A stretch of DNA of 50,031 nucleotides, from contig JANYET010000048.1 in NCBI GenBank assembly GCA_025359785.1, positions 1 to 50,031 of the forward strand, given 5' to 3'. The DNA is from Alphaproteobacteria bacterium. GTDB lineage: Bacteria; Pseudomonadota; Alphaproteobacteria; Caulobacterales; Caulobacteraceae. Below, piece after piece: positions 19,136 through 28,549 of the stretch. The notes under the pieces are model-generated. The model saw only the letters and a list, made by a program, of their open reading frames with translations, was not told the DNA's origin and did not search any database. Within the stretch, counting starts at the first letter, position 1; each line of letters begins with the position of its first letter. Position numbers and translations under genes: made by a program.

Positions 19136-19942
19136 ATGCGTATTCGATGCGGCTACGAGATCACCTACGAGTGTCCGCGGCCGACGCCCATGCTGGCGCT
19201 GCTGAACGTCCATTCCTCGCGATATCAGAATCTTGAGACACCGGACCTGATCCGCACCGATCCGCAACTGGCGGTCATCCAGTATCACGACGGCTTCGCT
19301 AACCTGTGCAGCCGGTTCGTACTGCCGGCGGGCCGCACCGTGATCTCGTCGGACTTCGTGGTGCGCGACAGCGGCGAGCCGGACCCGATCTGCGAAGACG
19401 CCATCCAGCATCCGGTTGAGCACCTGCCCAACGAGGTGATCGTCTTCCTGCTGGCCAGCCGGTACTGCGAGACCGAACATCTGAGCAATCTGGCCTGGAG
19501 CCTGTTCGGCGATATTCCGCCAGGCTGGGGCCGGGCGCAGGCGATCGTCAAATACGCCCACGAACGGATCAAGTTCGGCTACGAACACGCGCGGCCCACC
19601 AAGACCGCCTTCGAGGCGCACGAGGAGCGGTTGGGCGTCTGCCGCGACTACGCCCACCTGGCGATCACGCTCTGCCGCTGCATGAACATCCCGGCGCGCT
19701 ATTGCACCGGCTACCTGCCCGACATCGGGGTGCCCGTGGTCGGCGAGATGGATTTCAGCGCCTGGTTCGAGGTCTACCTGGGCAACGGCTGGCATATCCT
19801 GGATGCCCGCCACAACAAGCCGCGCGTCGGCCGCATCCTGATGGCGCGCGGGCGCGACGCCACCGACGCGGCCATCACCACCTGCTTCGGGCCCAACACC
19901 CTGGCGGGCTTCAAGGTGCTTGGCGAGCAACTGCCCGGCTAG
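19136..19942 (+). CDS. Transglutaminase-like family protein with altered His position
   Basis: 268 residues. The Cys motif is intact (LGVCRDYAHLAITLCR, about 166) and so is the Asp (WHILDARHN). The expected HAW catalytic His is replaced: the aligned stretch reads MDFSAWFEVYLG, with Ser at the His position. The end carries RVGRILMARGRDATDAAITT, typical of a defined subfamily. Catalysis may therefore differ from, or depend on, the complete paralogue 20 bases upstream. Identity between the two is low outside the motifs, so this is an old pair and not a recent duplication. Confidence 0.88.
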   Translation: MRIRCGYEITYECPRPTPMLALLNVHSSRYQNLETPDLIRTDPQLAVIQYHDGFANLCSRFVLPAGRTVISSDFVVRDSGEPDPICEDAIQHPVEHLPNEVIVFLLASRYCETEHLSNLAWSLFGDIPPGWGRAQAIVKYAHERIKFGYEHARPTKTAFEAHEERLGVCRDYAHLAITLCRCMNIPARYCTGYLPDIGVPVVGEMDFSAWFEVYLGNGWHILDARHNKPRVGRILMARGRDATDAAITTCFGPNTLAGFKVLGEQLPG

Positions 19943-20011
19943 GTCCACCTGCGCATCTGCCGAGCGCCCAAGATCGCCGCCCTCAGGGCAAAGTCCGGTT
20001 GAGGGGGAAGC

Positions 20012-20060
20012 GTCTCGGGCGCGCCAGCGAGACCGATTGGGTGGAAGCCCAATCTCTTTT
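20012..20060 (+). terminator. Tandem hairpins with T-rich tail after the transglutaminase pair
   Basis: GTCTCG/CGAGAC (20012-20017 and 20028-20033) forms a first stem. GATTGGG, loop TGGAAG, CCCAATC (20035-20054) forms a second perfect 7-bp stem followed by TCTTTT. The second is a good intrinsic terminator. The rest of the gap to 20230 shows no further gene and probably contains the promoter of the next gene. Confidence 0.65.
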
Positions 20061-20230
20061 CAGCCACCAATGCGCTAGGCCGCGCCACGGTCATTGCTGG
20101 GGTGTTTGCCTGTCAGTTGAACCTGATTGGCGCCGTTTCGCCTTAGTGGTTAACTGTTCGTAACGCTGTTTGGATCGGTCCTTCATCGCTGGGGGACGTT
20201 TCCCGCGGAGAACCTGAAAGGTACGACGAC

Positions 20231-21088
20231 ATGAAACCCCTGCATCTCAAGTCCGCCATGGCGGCAGTCGCGGTCCTGACGGCGGTCAGCGCGCAGAGCG
20301 CGCGCGCCGACTCCTACTTCTGGGCGATCAACCAGTTCGCGACCATTCAGAAGCTGAACGGCGACACCGGAGCGGTGGTCGATTCCTTCGCTGTACCCGG
20401 CCTTTCGGGCGCCGCGGCCTCGGTCGCCATTGTTGGCGCGACTGGCTACTACACGCAGCTTGGCGACAACAATATCCACAAGTTCGATCTCGCCACGCAC
20501 GCCGACCAAGGCGTCGCCTTCACGATCAGCGGCACGGTCGGCTACACCAACGGCATCACCACCGACGCGGCCGGCCATCTCTGGTTCGCGGACGGCGGGA
20601 ACGGTAACCTGCAGGAATATAGCACCGCCGGCGTTTTCCTCGGAGCTCACGCCTTCCCCACCGACGCCGATTCCTATCGCGACGGCTCTGTGGTGTTCGG
20701 CAACAAGGTGGTCACCAACCGTGGCGACCAAGAGGGACCTTATGACCTCTATTCCCTCGACGGCTCGATGAATGGCGCGCTGACCCTGGTGACGGCGGGC
20801 TTCATCGGCGCGGGTAGCGGCTCCAACGGCATCGCCTTCAACGGCACCAATTTCTACACCTCCGACGAACAAGCCCACAAAGTGTCGAAGTGGGACATCA
20901 ACGGCAACTTCGTCTCCATCGCCGATCTGGATCAAGGGTCCCGGTATGAGAACTGGACCTTCGCGTCGCAGGACATCGTCCCGACCGGCGGCGTCCCGGA
21001 GCCGGCGACCTGGGCGATGATGCTCGTCGGTTTCGGCGGCCTTGGGGTGGCTCTGCGCCGCCGCCGCGCCGTCGCCTTCGCGGCCTGA
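20231..21088 (+). CDS. PEPxxWA-CTERM protein with beta-propeller-like repeats
   Basis: 285 residues. A signal peptide ends at SARA-DS (about 26). The middle has repeats such as IQKLNGDTGAVVDSF, IHKFDLATHADQGVAF and LWFADGGNGNLQEYSTAGVFLG, which resemble NHL/SMP-30-type propeller blades. The C-terminus is VPEPATWAMMLVGFGGLGVALRRRRAV, a complete exosortase-dependent sorting signal. AAAGG precedes the ATG. It likely ends at the cell surface or outside. The ligand or role of the propeller is unknown. Confidence 0.87.
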   Translation: MKPLHLKSAMAAVAVLTAVSAQSARADSYFWAINQFATIQKLNGDTGAVVDSFAVPGLSGAAASVAIVGATGYYTQLGDNNIHKFDLATHADQGVAFTISGTVGYTNGITTDAAGHLWFADGGNGNLQEYSTAGVFLGAHAFPTDADSYRDGSVVFGNKVVTNRGDQEGPYDLYSLDGSMNGALTLVTAGFIGAGSGSNGIAFNGTNFYTSDEQAHKVSKWDINGNFVSIADLDQGSRYENWTFASQDIVPTGGVPEPATWAMMLVGFGGLGVALRRRRAVAFAA

Positions 21089-21126
21089 CCTCGGCGGCCT
21101 TCGGGTCGGCACGGTTGAAATCAAGA

Positions 21127-21158
21127 GGCCCCGGCTCGTCCAGAGTCGGGGCCTTTTT
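21127..21158 (+). terminator. Intrinsic terminator after the second CTERM gene
   Basis: GGCCCCGGCT (21127-21136), a 7-base loop, and AGTCGGGGCC (21144-21153) form a 10-bp stem with one G-T type mismatch, followed by TTTTT. Strong factor-independent terminator, 38 bases after the stop. The remainder to 21386 has no gene I can support. Confidence 0.9.
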
Positions 21159-21386
21159 CTGTCGGACCGGTGTTGGGCGAGCGGGCCGCTAGCGTGCGAC
21201 AGAATTCGCCTAAGAGGCGAGCGCGCCACCACTGGCAGACGCAGGGCAATTTTCGCCGCCCACAATCTGCATGCCGAGGCGTCTGCCTATCTAGGCCACC
21301 GGCTCATAGTGCAGATGCACCATGCGCCGCGCGCTGACCGCCCCTTAGTCTCGCCCCAGTACAAGCTGGGTGGGTGAGTGAGTGAG

Positions 21387-21698
21387 ATGGCCGAGTGCGA
21401 GTTGGACGGCGTGGGGCAGGTGATGCAGGTCATCGGCAAGCGGTTGCGCAGCCGCCGGCGACTGTTGGGCCTGTCGCAGATGTCCTTGGGCCAGACCTGC
21501 GGCGTCACCTTCCAGCAAATCCAGAAGTACGAGAGCGGCGCGGTGGCGATCTCGGCCAGCCGCCTGTGGAAGCTCGCCAACGCCCTGGGGGTGTCGATCG
21601 GCTACTTCTTCGATGGCGTCTCGTCGCGGGGCCATGAGTTGGCGGGCCATCAGTTGGTGGGCGATGAGTTCGCCAGTCTGGCCGAAGACGCCCGATAG
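21387..21698 (+). CDS. XRE/Cro-CI family helix-turn-helix regulator
   Basis: 103 residues from the ATG at 21387; a GTG at 21378 would add 3. The HTH_3 domain covers most of it: IGKRLRSRRRLLGLSQMSLGQTCGVTFQQIQKYESG and ASRLWKLANALGVSIGYFFDG. This form, with a single XRE domain and the YFFDGV end, is common in Caulobacterales and Rhizobiales as stand-alone chromosomal regulators. The C-terminal 25 residues are short and polar. Targets are unknown; the next gene on the same strand starts about 200 bases on. Confidence 0.88.
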   Translation: MAECELDGVGQVMQVIGKRLRSRRRLLGLSQMSLGQTCGVTFQQIQKYESGAVAISASRLWKLANALGVSIGYFFDGVSSRGHELAGHQLVGDEFASLAEDAR

Positions 21699-21896
21699 GC
21701 CGGCCGTCACCCTATGCGCCGGCTCCGCCTCCAACCGTGGACGCGGCGGCGACTAAGCCCTGACACCACGCCGCGGCACGCAAGCGGCAATATTCGTGTA
21801 ACGTTGGTGGTCAATATACGACGTAAGGGCGCGCGGTTCGCGCGTCATGACGCTGGTGATTCCACGGGGGATCGCCGGCCGGGAATCTGGGGAGCA

Positions 21897-23954
21897 ATGG
21901 TGATGAACAGTGCAAAGCTTGGCGTCCTGGCGCTGCTGGCCGGCACGGCCACCCTCTACGGCTGCACCAGCACGACGGCGTCAAACGCGCTCACCCACAG
22001 CGCGGTAGCCTCGGCGAGCGCCCCAATGGTGGCCGCAAAGGTCGACAATTTCATGCTGGTGGACGCCAACATGGAAGCCCACGAGCTCTATCGCCTGGCT
22101 GACGCCAAGGCCGTCGTGATCGTCACCCAGGCGAACGGCGACGCGGTGATGCGGAGCCAGGCCCCGGCGCTGAAGGCGCTGAAAGCGGCCTACGCCGCCA
22201 AGGGCGTCGAGTTCATGATGCTGAACTCCAACCTGAAGGACAGCCGCGAGGCGATCCTCGCTGAGATGGCCAAGGCCGGCTACGACACGCCGATCCTGAT
22301 GGACAGCTTCCAGCTGGTCGGCGAGAGCCTGGGCGTCAGCCGCTCGGCCGAGGTCGTGGTGGTCAATCCGAAGACCTGGACCGTCGCTTACCGCGGCGCC
22401 CTGGCCGACGGCTCGGCCGCCAAGGCGCTGGACGCCCTGGCCGCCGGCCAACAGGTCGCCATGTCCGCCGCGGCGCCCAGCACCGGGGCGGCGACCGCCT
22501 TCCCGGAACGCGGGGCCACCAAGGTCTCCTACGCCAAGGATGTGGCGCCGATCCTCGAAGCCAAGTGCGTGGCCTGCCACCAGGACGGCGGCATCGGCCC
22601 CTTCGCCATGACCAACTACGCCACGGTCAAGGGGTTCGCCCCGATGATCCGCGAAACCATCCGCACCGACCGGATGCCGCCCTATCACGCCGATCCGCAC
22701 GTCGGGAAATTCTCCGACGACAAGCGGCTGACCCCCGAGGAAACCAAGACCATCGTCCACTGGGTGGAAGCCGGCGCGCCGCGCGGCGAAGGCAAGGACC
22801 CGCTGGGCGCCGTCCAGCACGTGGCCGCCGAATGGCCGCTGGGCAAGCCGGACCTGATCATCGACGTCCCGGCCTACAAGATTCCCGCCTCGGGCGTGGT
22901 GGACTATCAGCGTCCGTGGGTGCCGGGCGCCCTGACCGAGGGCAAGTGGGTCCGCGCCTCCACCGTCAAGCCGGGTTCGCGCCAGGGCGTGCACCATCTC
23001 CTGACAGGCTGGATGGAAGAAGCGCCCGCCGACGGCAAATCGTCGGAGACCAAGTGGGCCGCGTCGCTGGGCGCGGGCTATGCGGTGGGCGCGGAAAGCT
23101 CGATGGAGCCGAAAAACGCCGGCGTCTATCTGCCGCCGGGCGGCGCCTACGGCTTCCAGATGCACTACACGCCGTTCGGCAAGGCGGTCGAGGACAAGAG
23201 CCAGGTCGCGCTCTATTTCTACGACAAGCCGCCGGAACTGATCATGCACTCGGTGGTGGTGATCAACACCAACATCCAGATCCCGGCGGGCGAGGCGCGG
23301 CACAAGGAAGTGGCCTATGTCCAGTTCCCCAAGGACGCGTTGCTCTACTCGGCCTTCCCGCACGCCCACTACCGCGCCTATTCGTCGGACCTGTGGATCC
23401 AGTATCCGGACGGCACGCAGAAGCTGCTACTGAGCCTGCCGCGCTATGACTTCAACTGGCAGCGCAGCTACACCTTCGCCGAGCCGATCAAGGTTCCGGC
23501 CGGCTCGAAGCTGGTGGCGCACTACGTCTATGACAACTCGGCGCGCAACCCGTCCAACCCGGACCCGAAGATCAACGTCAGCTGGGGCGAGCAGTCGTTC
23601 CAGGAGATGCTGTTCACCTCGTTGAGCTACCGCTGGGTCGACGAAACGTCCAAGCACCGGGTCAACTATGAAGAGGCGATGGGCAAGACCCGTCTGGTCG
23701 GCATGCTGGACTCCGACCTGGACGGCAAGGTCTCGAAGGCCGAGCTGCGCGGCCGGATGGGCGCCCAGATCGCCAAGTATTTCGACGTGCTGGACAAGAA
23801 CCACGACGGCTTCCTGGACGCCGACGAACTCGCCGCCGCCCAGGCGATGATGGGCGGCTCGCGCCGCTCGGCCGCCGCGCCGCCGTCGGCAAGGCCGAAG
23901 TCGGAAGCCGCCGAACAGGCCGCGGCCTTCAACGCCGCCCCGACCAACCAATAG
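21897..23954 (+). CDS. Lipoprotein fusing redoxin-like, cytochrome c-type, PHM-like copper and EF-hand domains
   Basis: 685 residues from the ATG at 21897, chosen because GGGGAG precedes it and a lipoprotein signal follows (lipobox LYGC, Cys23). Domain order: thioredoxin/redoxin fold (about 50-185) whose usual CPxxR site reads NGDAVMR, so the active Cys is missing; a c-type heme motif CVACH (224-228) with RMPPYHADP downstream; a region with the ligand pattern of copper monooxygenases, HH (366-367), MHY (H423), HAH (489-491) and QEM (M571); and two EF-hands, DSDLDGKVSKAEL and DKNHDGFLDADEL. It probably sits in the outer or inner membrane facing the periplasm. A copper-dependent hydroxylase or binding role is inferred, not proven. 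Confidence 0.85.
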   Translation: MVMNSAKLGVLALLAGTATLYGCTSTTASNALTHSAVASASAPMVAAKVDNFMLVDANMEAHELYRLADAKAVVIVTQANGDAVMRSQAPALKALKAAYAAKGVEFMMLNSNLKDSREAILAEMAKAGYDTPILMDSFQLVGESLGVSRSAEVVVVNPKTWTVAYRGALADGSAAKALDALAAGQQVAMSAAAPSTGAATAFPERGATKVSYAKDVAPILEAKCVACHQDGGIGPFAMTNYATVKGFAPMIRETIRTDRMPPYHADPHVGKFSDDKRLTPEETKTIVHWVEAGAPRGEGKDPLGAVQHVAAEWPLGKPDLIIDVPAYKIPASGVVDYQRPWVPGALTEGKWVRASTVKPGSRQGVHHLLTGWMEEAPADGKSSETKWAASLGAGYAVGAESSMEPKNAGVYLPPGGAYGFQMHYTPFGKAVEDKSQVALYFYDKPPELIMHSVVVINTNIQIPAGEARHKEVAYVQFPKDALLYSAFPHAHYRAYSSDLWIQYPDGTQKLLLSLPRYDFNWQRSYTFAEPIKVPAGSKLVAHYVYDNSARNPSNPDPKINVSWGEQSFQEMLFTSLSYRWVDETSKHRVNYEEAMGKTRLVGMLDSDLDGKVSKAELRGRMGAQIAKYFDVLDKNHDGFLDADELAAAQAMMGGSRRSAAAPPSARPKSEAAEQAAAFNAAPTNQ

Positions 23955-23978
23955 GGGCTGAGGCTCCAAGGATTGGGA

Positions 23979-24008
23979 AACGCCGGGGTTCACGCCCCGG
24001 CGTTTTTC
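23979..24008 (+). terminator. Intrinsic terminator after the copper/heme lipoprotein
   Basis: AACGCCGGGG (23979-23988), loop TTCACG, and CCCCGGCGTT form a perfect 10-bp stem running into TTTTT, 24 bases after the stop. It indicates that the lipoprotein is transcribed alone. Confidence 0.92.
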
Positions 24009-24134
24009 GTTTGGGGTTCGGGTCGGTCGCCCTGGCAAGGGCTCGTTCAGTTTTCGGCGCTGACAGGGATCTCCCCGTTCGACCTTGGGCGACGTCGGGA
24101 TTGACGTTGCCCTGCCTCACCCTAGGCTATCCAA

Positions 24135-24758
24135 ATGACGCGACGTGGATCGCCCCCAGCGCTGCTTGTGGCCATGGTTCTTCTGGCTCTTGCCTGGGCG
24201 TCAGCGTCGTCGGCGCAAGGGGATGCCGATTGCCATTGGCGGCCCATGTCAGGGCCATCGGGCTTCCCCTGCATGCTGGTCACCGCAAAGGCGGGCAATC
24301 TGGAAGCTATGTTCGAAACAGCCGTCGCCTATCACAACGGCAGCGGTGTTCCTCGCGACTTCATTCAATCGACATACTGGTCCCAGAAGGCAGCAGAACG
24401 GGGGCATCCCGTGGCCATATCGATGCTGATCAGAGCATATCGCGTCGGCGAAGGGGGACCGCCAAATCTCGCCGGGGCCGTGCGTTGGGAACTAGTAGCC
24501 GCTCAAAATGGCAACGTGATTGCGATGGGTGACCTGGTGAGAGCTTATCGGCGGGGCGAGGGCGTACCGCGCAACAACGTCGAAGCCGATAAGTGGCTTA
24601 AGCAGTACGCCGCTGCCGCGCCTGGGAGCCCGGACCCGGCGGGTCCTCCTGAGGCATTAGAACGATACTGGCGCGGCGAAGCGACTAGAGCTGCTGGTGA
24701 CGCATCGGCTGCGGCACGGGATGGAAAGGAAGCCGTCAGCAGACAACCCTCACATTGA
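24135..24758 (+). CDS. Sel1-repeat secreted protein
   Basis: 207 residues. A signal peptide (hydrophobic 10-24, cleavage near ASSAQ) is followed by three Sel1-like repeats of about 36 residues: NLEAMFETAVAYHNGSGVPRDFIQSTYWSQKAAERG, HPVAISMLIRAY..., NVIAMGDLVRAYRRGEGVPRNNVEADKWL (each given in part). Sel1 repeats form alpha-solenoids for protein contacts. The 35-residue tail is low in complexity and rich in Ala, Pro and Arg. No ribosome-binding site is obvious at the ATG 24135. Partner unknown. Confidence 0.8.
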   Translation: MTRRGSPPALLVAMVLLALAWASASSAQGDADCHWRPMSGPSGFPCMLVTAKAGNLEAMFETAVAYHNGSGVPRDFIQSTYWSQKAAERGHPVAISMLIRAYRVGEGGPPNLAGAVRWELVAAQNGNVIAMGDLVRAYRRGEGVPRNNVEADKWLKQYAAAAPGSPDPAGPPEALERYWRGEATRAAGDASAAARDGKEAVSRQPSH

Positions 24759-24913
24759 GGTCTGCCTTCCACCCATTGCCGCCGGTCGGAGAGTCCGGTT
24801 ACCGGTAGAGCTTCAGCGATCCGCTTGGGGGGCGGCCCGGTCCATGGATATCCACAAGCCAAAGCCGTGGCACAGCGTGCGCGAGTTCCTGAAAGCCCGG
24901 CGGCCAAAGGTAG

Positions 24914-25055
24914 CCCTCCTCCTCGATGGAGGAGGGTTGGGTGGTGGTGTGGCCGCTGAGGCGACGCAACAACGCAAGGTCGGCGCCGACCTTAGCCTTC
25001 GCTTCATGGCTCTGCTCGCACCACCATCCCGACCTTCCTCCATCGAGGAGGAAGG
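24914..25055. repeat. Nested inverted-repeat element (three hairpins in mirror order)
   Basis: Left hairpin CCCTCCTCC-TCGAT-GGAGGAGGG (24914-24936) and right hairpin CCTTCCTCC-ATCGA-GGAGGAAGG (25033-25055) each have perfect 9-bp stems and are near-reverse complements of each other. Next to them GGTGGTG and CACCACC pair, and the centre is the perfect 18-base palindrome AAGGTCGGCGCCGACCTT (24976-24993). The whole 142 bases can fold as one long cruciform. It lies in the convergent gap 24759-25097, which has no gene. It resembles REP/MITE-type dispersed elements. Confidence 0.75.
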
Positions 25056-25097
25056 AGCCTTCAAATCGGCCCGCTCAGCCGCAGTTCCTAACAGTCT

Positions 25098-26396
25098 CTA
25101 AGCCGCCGCCAACCGTCGCTGGTGGTCGCGGCGCAGCCACAGCACGATCACCGCGGCCAGGACGTAAGGCACGATGAGCGCCGTAAGGCCCGCACGGAAG
25201 CCGCCGGTGGCGTCGCGGACCACGCCCCAGGCAAACGGCATCAGGAACGAGCCCACCTGGCCCAGGCCGTTGATCGCCGCGACGGCGACGGCCAGCGAGC
25301 GCGGATCGATGATCTCGCCCGGCACGGTCCAGAACGCGCCTGACACGGCGAAATAGGCGGCCATGAGCACGAGATAGGTCGCGCCGATCAGCATTGGGCC
25401 GTGGGCGAAGGCCATCACCGCGAAGCAGGCCGCCACGATCATCAGCGGCACGGCCAGGTGCAGGTAGCGCTCGCGCCGTAGATCGGCGTGCCAGCCGATG
25501 AAGATCATCCCCGCCGCGCCGGCCAGCCCACCCGCCGAGACCAGGAACCCAACGTGGGTGGTGCTGAGCCCGGTCGCGCCCTGCAGCACCGCCGGCGCCG
25601 ACAGATTGAACGCGTAGTAGGAGCCCAGGTAGCAGAAGTTGACGGCGGTGAAGGCCAGCATCCGTGGATCGAGCAGAGCCCTGAAGACGCCGTGGTCGCC
25701 GGACGTGGTGGCCAGGGCGCGGTCGGCCGCCAGACGCATCTCCAGCCACGCCTTCTCCGCCGCCGAGAGCCAGGTCACGCCGCTGGGCTGGTCGGGCAGG
25801 AAGAGCAGGAAAAGCAGGCTGATCAGCACCGCCGGCAACCCTTCGACCAGGAACAGCCACTGCCAGCCCGCAAGGCCCAGGTGGCCCTGCAGACCCAGCA
25901 ACGCGCCGGCGGCCGCGCCCATGACGACGCCGCTCAAGGGGGCCGCGATATAGAAGCGGGTGATGGCGCGGCCGCGGTGATGGGCCGGGAACCACTGGTT
26001 CAGGTAGTAGATCACGCCCGGGAAGAAGCCGGCCTCCGCCGCGCCCAGCAAAAAGCGCATGACGTAGAAGTGGAGCGGCGTGCGGACGAACATCATGCCG
26101 GCGGCCAGCAGGCCCCAGGTCAGCATGATCCGCGCGATCCAGCGCCGGGCGCCGAAGCGGACCAGCGCCAGGTTCGAGGGCACCTCCAGCGCCGCGTAGC
26201 TGACGAAGAACAGGCCCGCGCCTAGCCCATAGACGGTGGCGCTGAAGTGCAGGTCGCGGTTCATCTGCAGCGAGGCAAAAGAGATGTTCACCCGGTCGAT
26301 GAAGGCGATGCCATAGCCCAGCGCGATCAGCGGCAGCAGCCGCCAGCTGATTTTGCGTACGGTCGAGCGCTCCAGCGTCTCGTCGGATGGGGTCAT
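25098..26396 (-). CDS. MFS transporter, ACS family (organic anion symporter)
   Basis: 432 residues with 12 predicted membrane segments. [23 protein letters not shown] (TM1 region), [20 protein letters not shown] (TM4-5) and [16 protein letters not shown] are hallmarks of the phthalate/tartrate/4-hydroxyphenylacetate symporter branch. Its ATG overlaps the stop of the methylmalonyl-CoA mutase large-subunit gene (ATGA), so it is the third gene of that operon. An organic acid that feeds into propionyl- or methylmalonyl-CoA is a plausible cargo, but this is inference from position. Confidence 0.9.
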   Translation of the reverse strand: MTPSDETLERSTVRKISWRLLPLIALGYGIAFIDRVNISFASLQMNRDLHFSATVYGLGAGLFFVSYAALEVPSNLALVRFGARRWIARIMLTWGLLAAGMMFVRTPLHFYVMRFLLGAAEAGFFPGVIYYLNQWFPAHHRGRAITRFYIAAPLSGVVMGAAAGALLGLQGHLGLAGWQWLFLVEGLPAVLISLLFLLFLPDQPSGVTWLSAAEKAWLEMRLAADRALATTSGDHGVFRALLDPRMLAFTAVNFCYLGSYYAFNLSAPAVLQGATGLSTTHVGFLVSAGGLAGAAGMIFIGWHADLRRERYLHLAVPLMIVAACFAVMAFAHGPMLIGATYLVLMAAYFAVSGAFWTVPGEIIDPRSLAVAVAAINGLGQVGSFLMPFAWGVVRDATGGFRAGLTALIVPYVLAAVIVLWLRRDHQRRLAAA

Positions 26397-28549
26397 TGCG
26401 CCGCCTGCTCCTGGGCATAGCCCATGAGCTCGTTCAGGCGCTCGATGACCTGGATCGCGGCGTCGGGCACCGTCGTGCCCGGCGTGAAGATCGCCGCGAC
26501 GCCCATGTCGCGCAGCGCGGCGAAGTCTTCCGGCGGGATCACGCCGCCCACCACCACCATGATATCGGCGCGGCCGAGCTTCTGGAGTTCCGCCTTCAGC
26601 TCTGGCACCAGCGTCAGGTGGCCGGCGGCCAGCGAACTGGCGCCCACCGCATGGACCCCGTCGGCCACGGCCTGGGCGGCGGTTTCGGCGGGGGTCTGGA
26701 ACAGATCGCCGATCTCCACGTCGAAGCCCAGGTCGGCGAACCCCGAGGCGATCACCTTCTGGCCGCGGTCGTGGCCGTCCTGGCCCATCTTGGCGACCAG
26801 GATGCGGGGCTTTCGGCCGTCGGCGGCGACGAAGGCCTTGGCCATGTCCTGGGCGCGGCGGGCCTGGTCGGTGACACCGCTCTCGCGCAGGTAGACGCCC
26901 GAGACGGCGTTGGCGTGGGCCTTGTGGCGGCCGAACACGGTCTCCAGCGCGTCGGAAATCTCGCCCAGGGTGGCGCGCGCGCGCGCGGCGTCGACCGAGA
27001 GTTCCAGCAGGTTGCCGTTTCCGGCGGCGCCGCGGGTCAGCGCGGCCAGCGCCGAGGCCACGGCCGCGGGGTCGCGCTCAGCCTTGAGGCGCTGCAGCTT
27101 GGCGAGCTGCTGCTCGCGCACCGCGCTGTTGTCGACCTTCAGCATCGGAATTTCGTCGGCTCTGTCGGGGCGGTAGCGGTTGACGCCGACCACGCTCTGG
27201 ATACCGGCGTCGATGCGTGCCTGGGTGCGGGCCGAGGCCTCCTCGATACGACGCTTGGGCAGGCCGTTCTCGATCGCCTTGGCCATGCCGCCCAGCGCCT
27301 CGACCTCGGCGATGTGCTCCAGGGCGCGGGCCGCCAGGTCGGCGGTTAGCCGCTCGATATAATAGCTGCCGCCCCAGGGATCGATCACCCGCGTCTGTCC
27401 ACTCTCCGCCTGTAGAAAAAGCTGAGTGTTTCGGCTGATCCGCGCGGAGAAATCTGTAGGCAAAGCAAGGGCTTCGTCCAGCGAGTTGGTGTGCAGGCTC
27501 TGGGTCTGTCCACCCACCGCGGCCATGGCCTCCACGGTGGTGCGCGCGACGTTGTTGAACACGTCGTGGGCCGCGAGACTCCAGCCGGAGGTCTGGGTGT
27601 GGGCGCGCAGATTGAGGCTGCGGCTGTCCTTCGGATCGAACTCGGCCTTCATCAGCTTCGCCCAAAGCAGGCGCGCGGCCCGCTGTTTGGCGATCTCCAT
27701 GAAGGCGTTCATGCCGGCGTTCCAGAAGAACGACAGGCGCGGCGCGAAACTGTCCACCGGCAGGCCGGCGGCGACGCCCGCACGGACATATTCGATGCCG
27801 TCGGCCAGGGTGTAGGCCAGCTCCAGGTCGAGCGTCGCCCCGGCTTCCTGCATATGATAGCCGCTGATCGAGATCGAGTTGAACCGCGGCATCTCCTTCG
27901 AGGTGTAGGCGAAGATGTCCGACACGATCCGCATCGAAGGCGTCGGCGGATAGATGTAGGTGTTCCGGGTCAGGAACTCCTTGAGAATGTCGTTCTGGAT
28001 GGTGCCGGAGAGCGCCTTGTGCGGCACCCCCTGTTCCTCGCCGGCCACGATGTAGAGCGCCAGGATCGGCAGGACGGCGCCGTTCATGGTCATCGAGACG
28101 CTCATCTTGTCGAGCGGGATGCCGTCGAACAGCGTGCGCATGTCGAGAATCGAATCGATGGCGACGCCCGCCATGCCGACGTCGCCCCTCACGCGCGGGT
28201 GGTCCGAGTCGTAGCCGCGGTGCGTCGCCAGATCGAAGGCGATGGAAAGGCCCATCTGGCCGGCGGCGAGGTTGCGTCGATAGAAGGCGTTGGAGTCCTC
28301 CGCCGTGGAGAAGCCCGCGTATTGGCGGATGGTCCATGGGTTGGTGAGGTACATGGTCGGATAGGGCCCACGCAGGAACGGCGCGAGACCGGGATAGCCG
28401 GCCAGTGTGTCGAGGCCGGCCACGTCGCCGGGGCGATAGGCCGAGCGCACGGCGATCCCCTCCGGGGTCTGCCAGGGCTCGCCGGCGGGCATGGGTGTCG
28501 CGGGGAGCACATCGAAGGGCAGGGTCGCGAAGTCGGGGAAGTGGCTCAT
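26393..28549 (-). CDS. mutB: Methylmalonyl-CoA mutase large (catalytic) subunit
   Basis: 718 residues. It interconverts methylmalonyl-CoA and succinyl-CoA with adenosylcobalamin. The TIM barrel has [26 protein letters not shown] (in pieces, about 80-105), [15 protein letters not shown] and NMQT-type RNTYIYPP substrate loops. The C-terminal B12 domain has the base-off motif GQDGHDRG (His binds cobalt, about 597), [10 protein letters not shown] and [12 protein letters not shown] 28549 shares ATGA with the small-subunit stop. An in-frame start 42 bases upstream lies inside that gene and was not chosen. Cofactor supply fits the btu operon in this window. Confidence 0.96.
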   Translation of the reverse strand: MSHFPDFATLPFDVLPATPMPAGEPWQTPEGIAVRSAYRPGDVAGLDTLAGYPGLAPFLRGPYPTMYLTNPWTIRQYAGFSTAEDSNAFYRRNLAAGQMGLSIAFDLATHRGYDSDHPRVRGDVGMAGVAIDSILDMRTLFDGIPLDKMSVSMTMNGAVLPILALYIVAGEEQGVPHKALSGTIQNDILKEFLTRNTYIYPPTPSMRIVSDIFAYTSKEMPRFNSISISGYHMQEAGATLDLELAYTLADGIEYVRAGVAAGLPVDSFAPRLSFFWNAGMNAFMEIAKQRAARLLWAKLMKAEFDPKDSRSLNLRAHTQTSGWSLAAHDVFNNVARTTVEAMAAVGGQTQSLHTNSLDEALALPTDFSARISRNTQLFLQAESGQTRVIDPWGGSYYIERLTADLAARALEHIAEVEALGGMAKAIENGLPKRRIEEASARTQARIDAGIQSVVGVNRYRPDRADEIPMLKVDNSAVREQQLAKLQRLKAERDPAAVASALAALTRGAAGNGNLLELSVDAARARATLGEISDALETVFGRHKAHANAVSGVYLRESGVTDQARRAQDMAKAFVAADGRKPRILVAKMGQDGHDRGQKVIASGFADLGFDVEIGDLFQTPAETAAQAVADGVHAVGASSLAAGHLTLVPELKAELQKLGRADIMVVVGGVIPPEDFAALRDMGVAAIFTPGTTVPDAAIQVIERLNELMGYAQEQAAQ

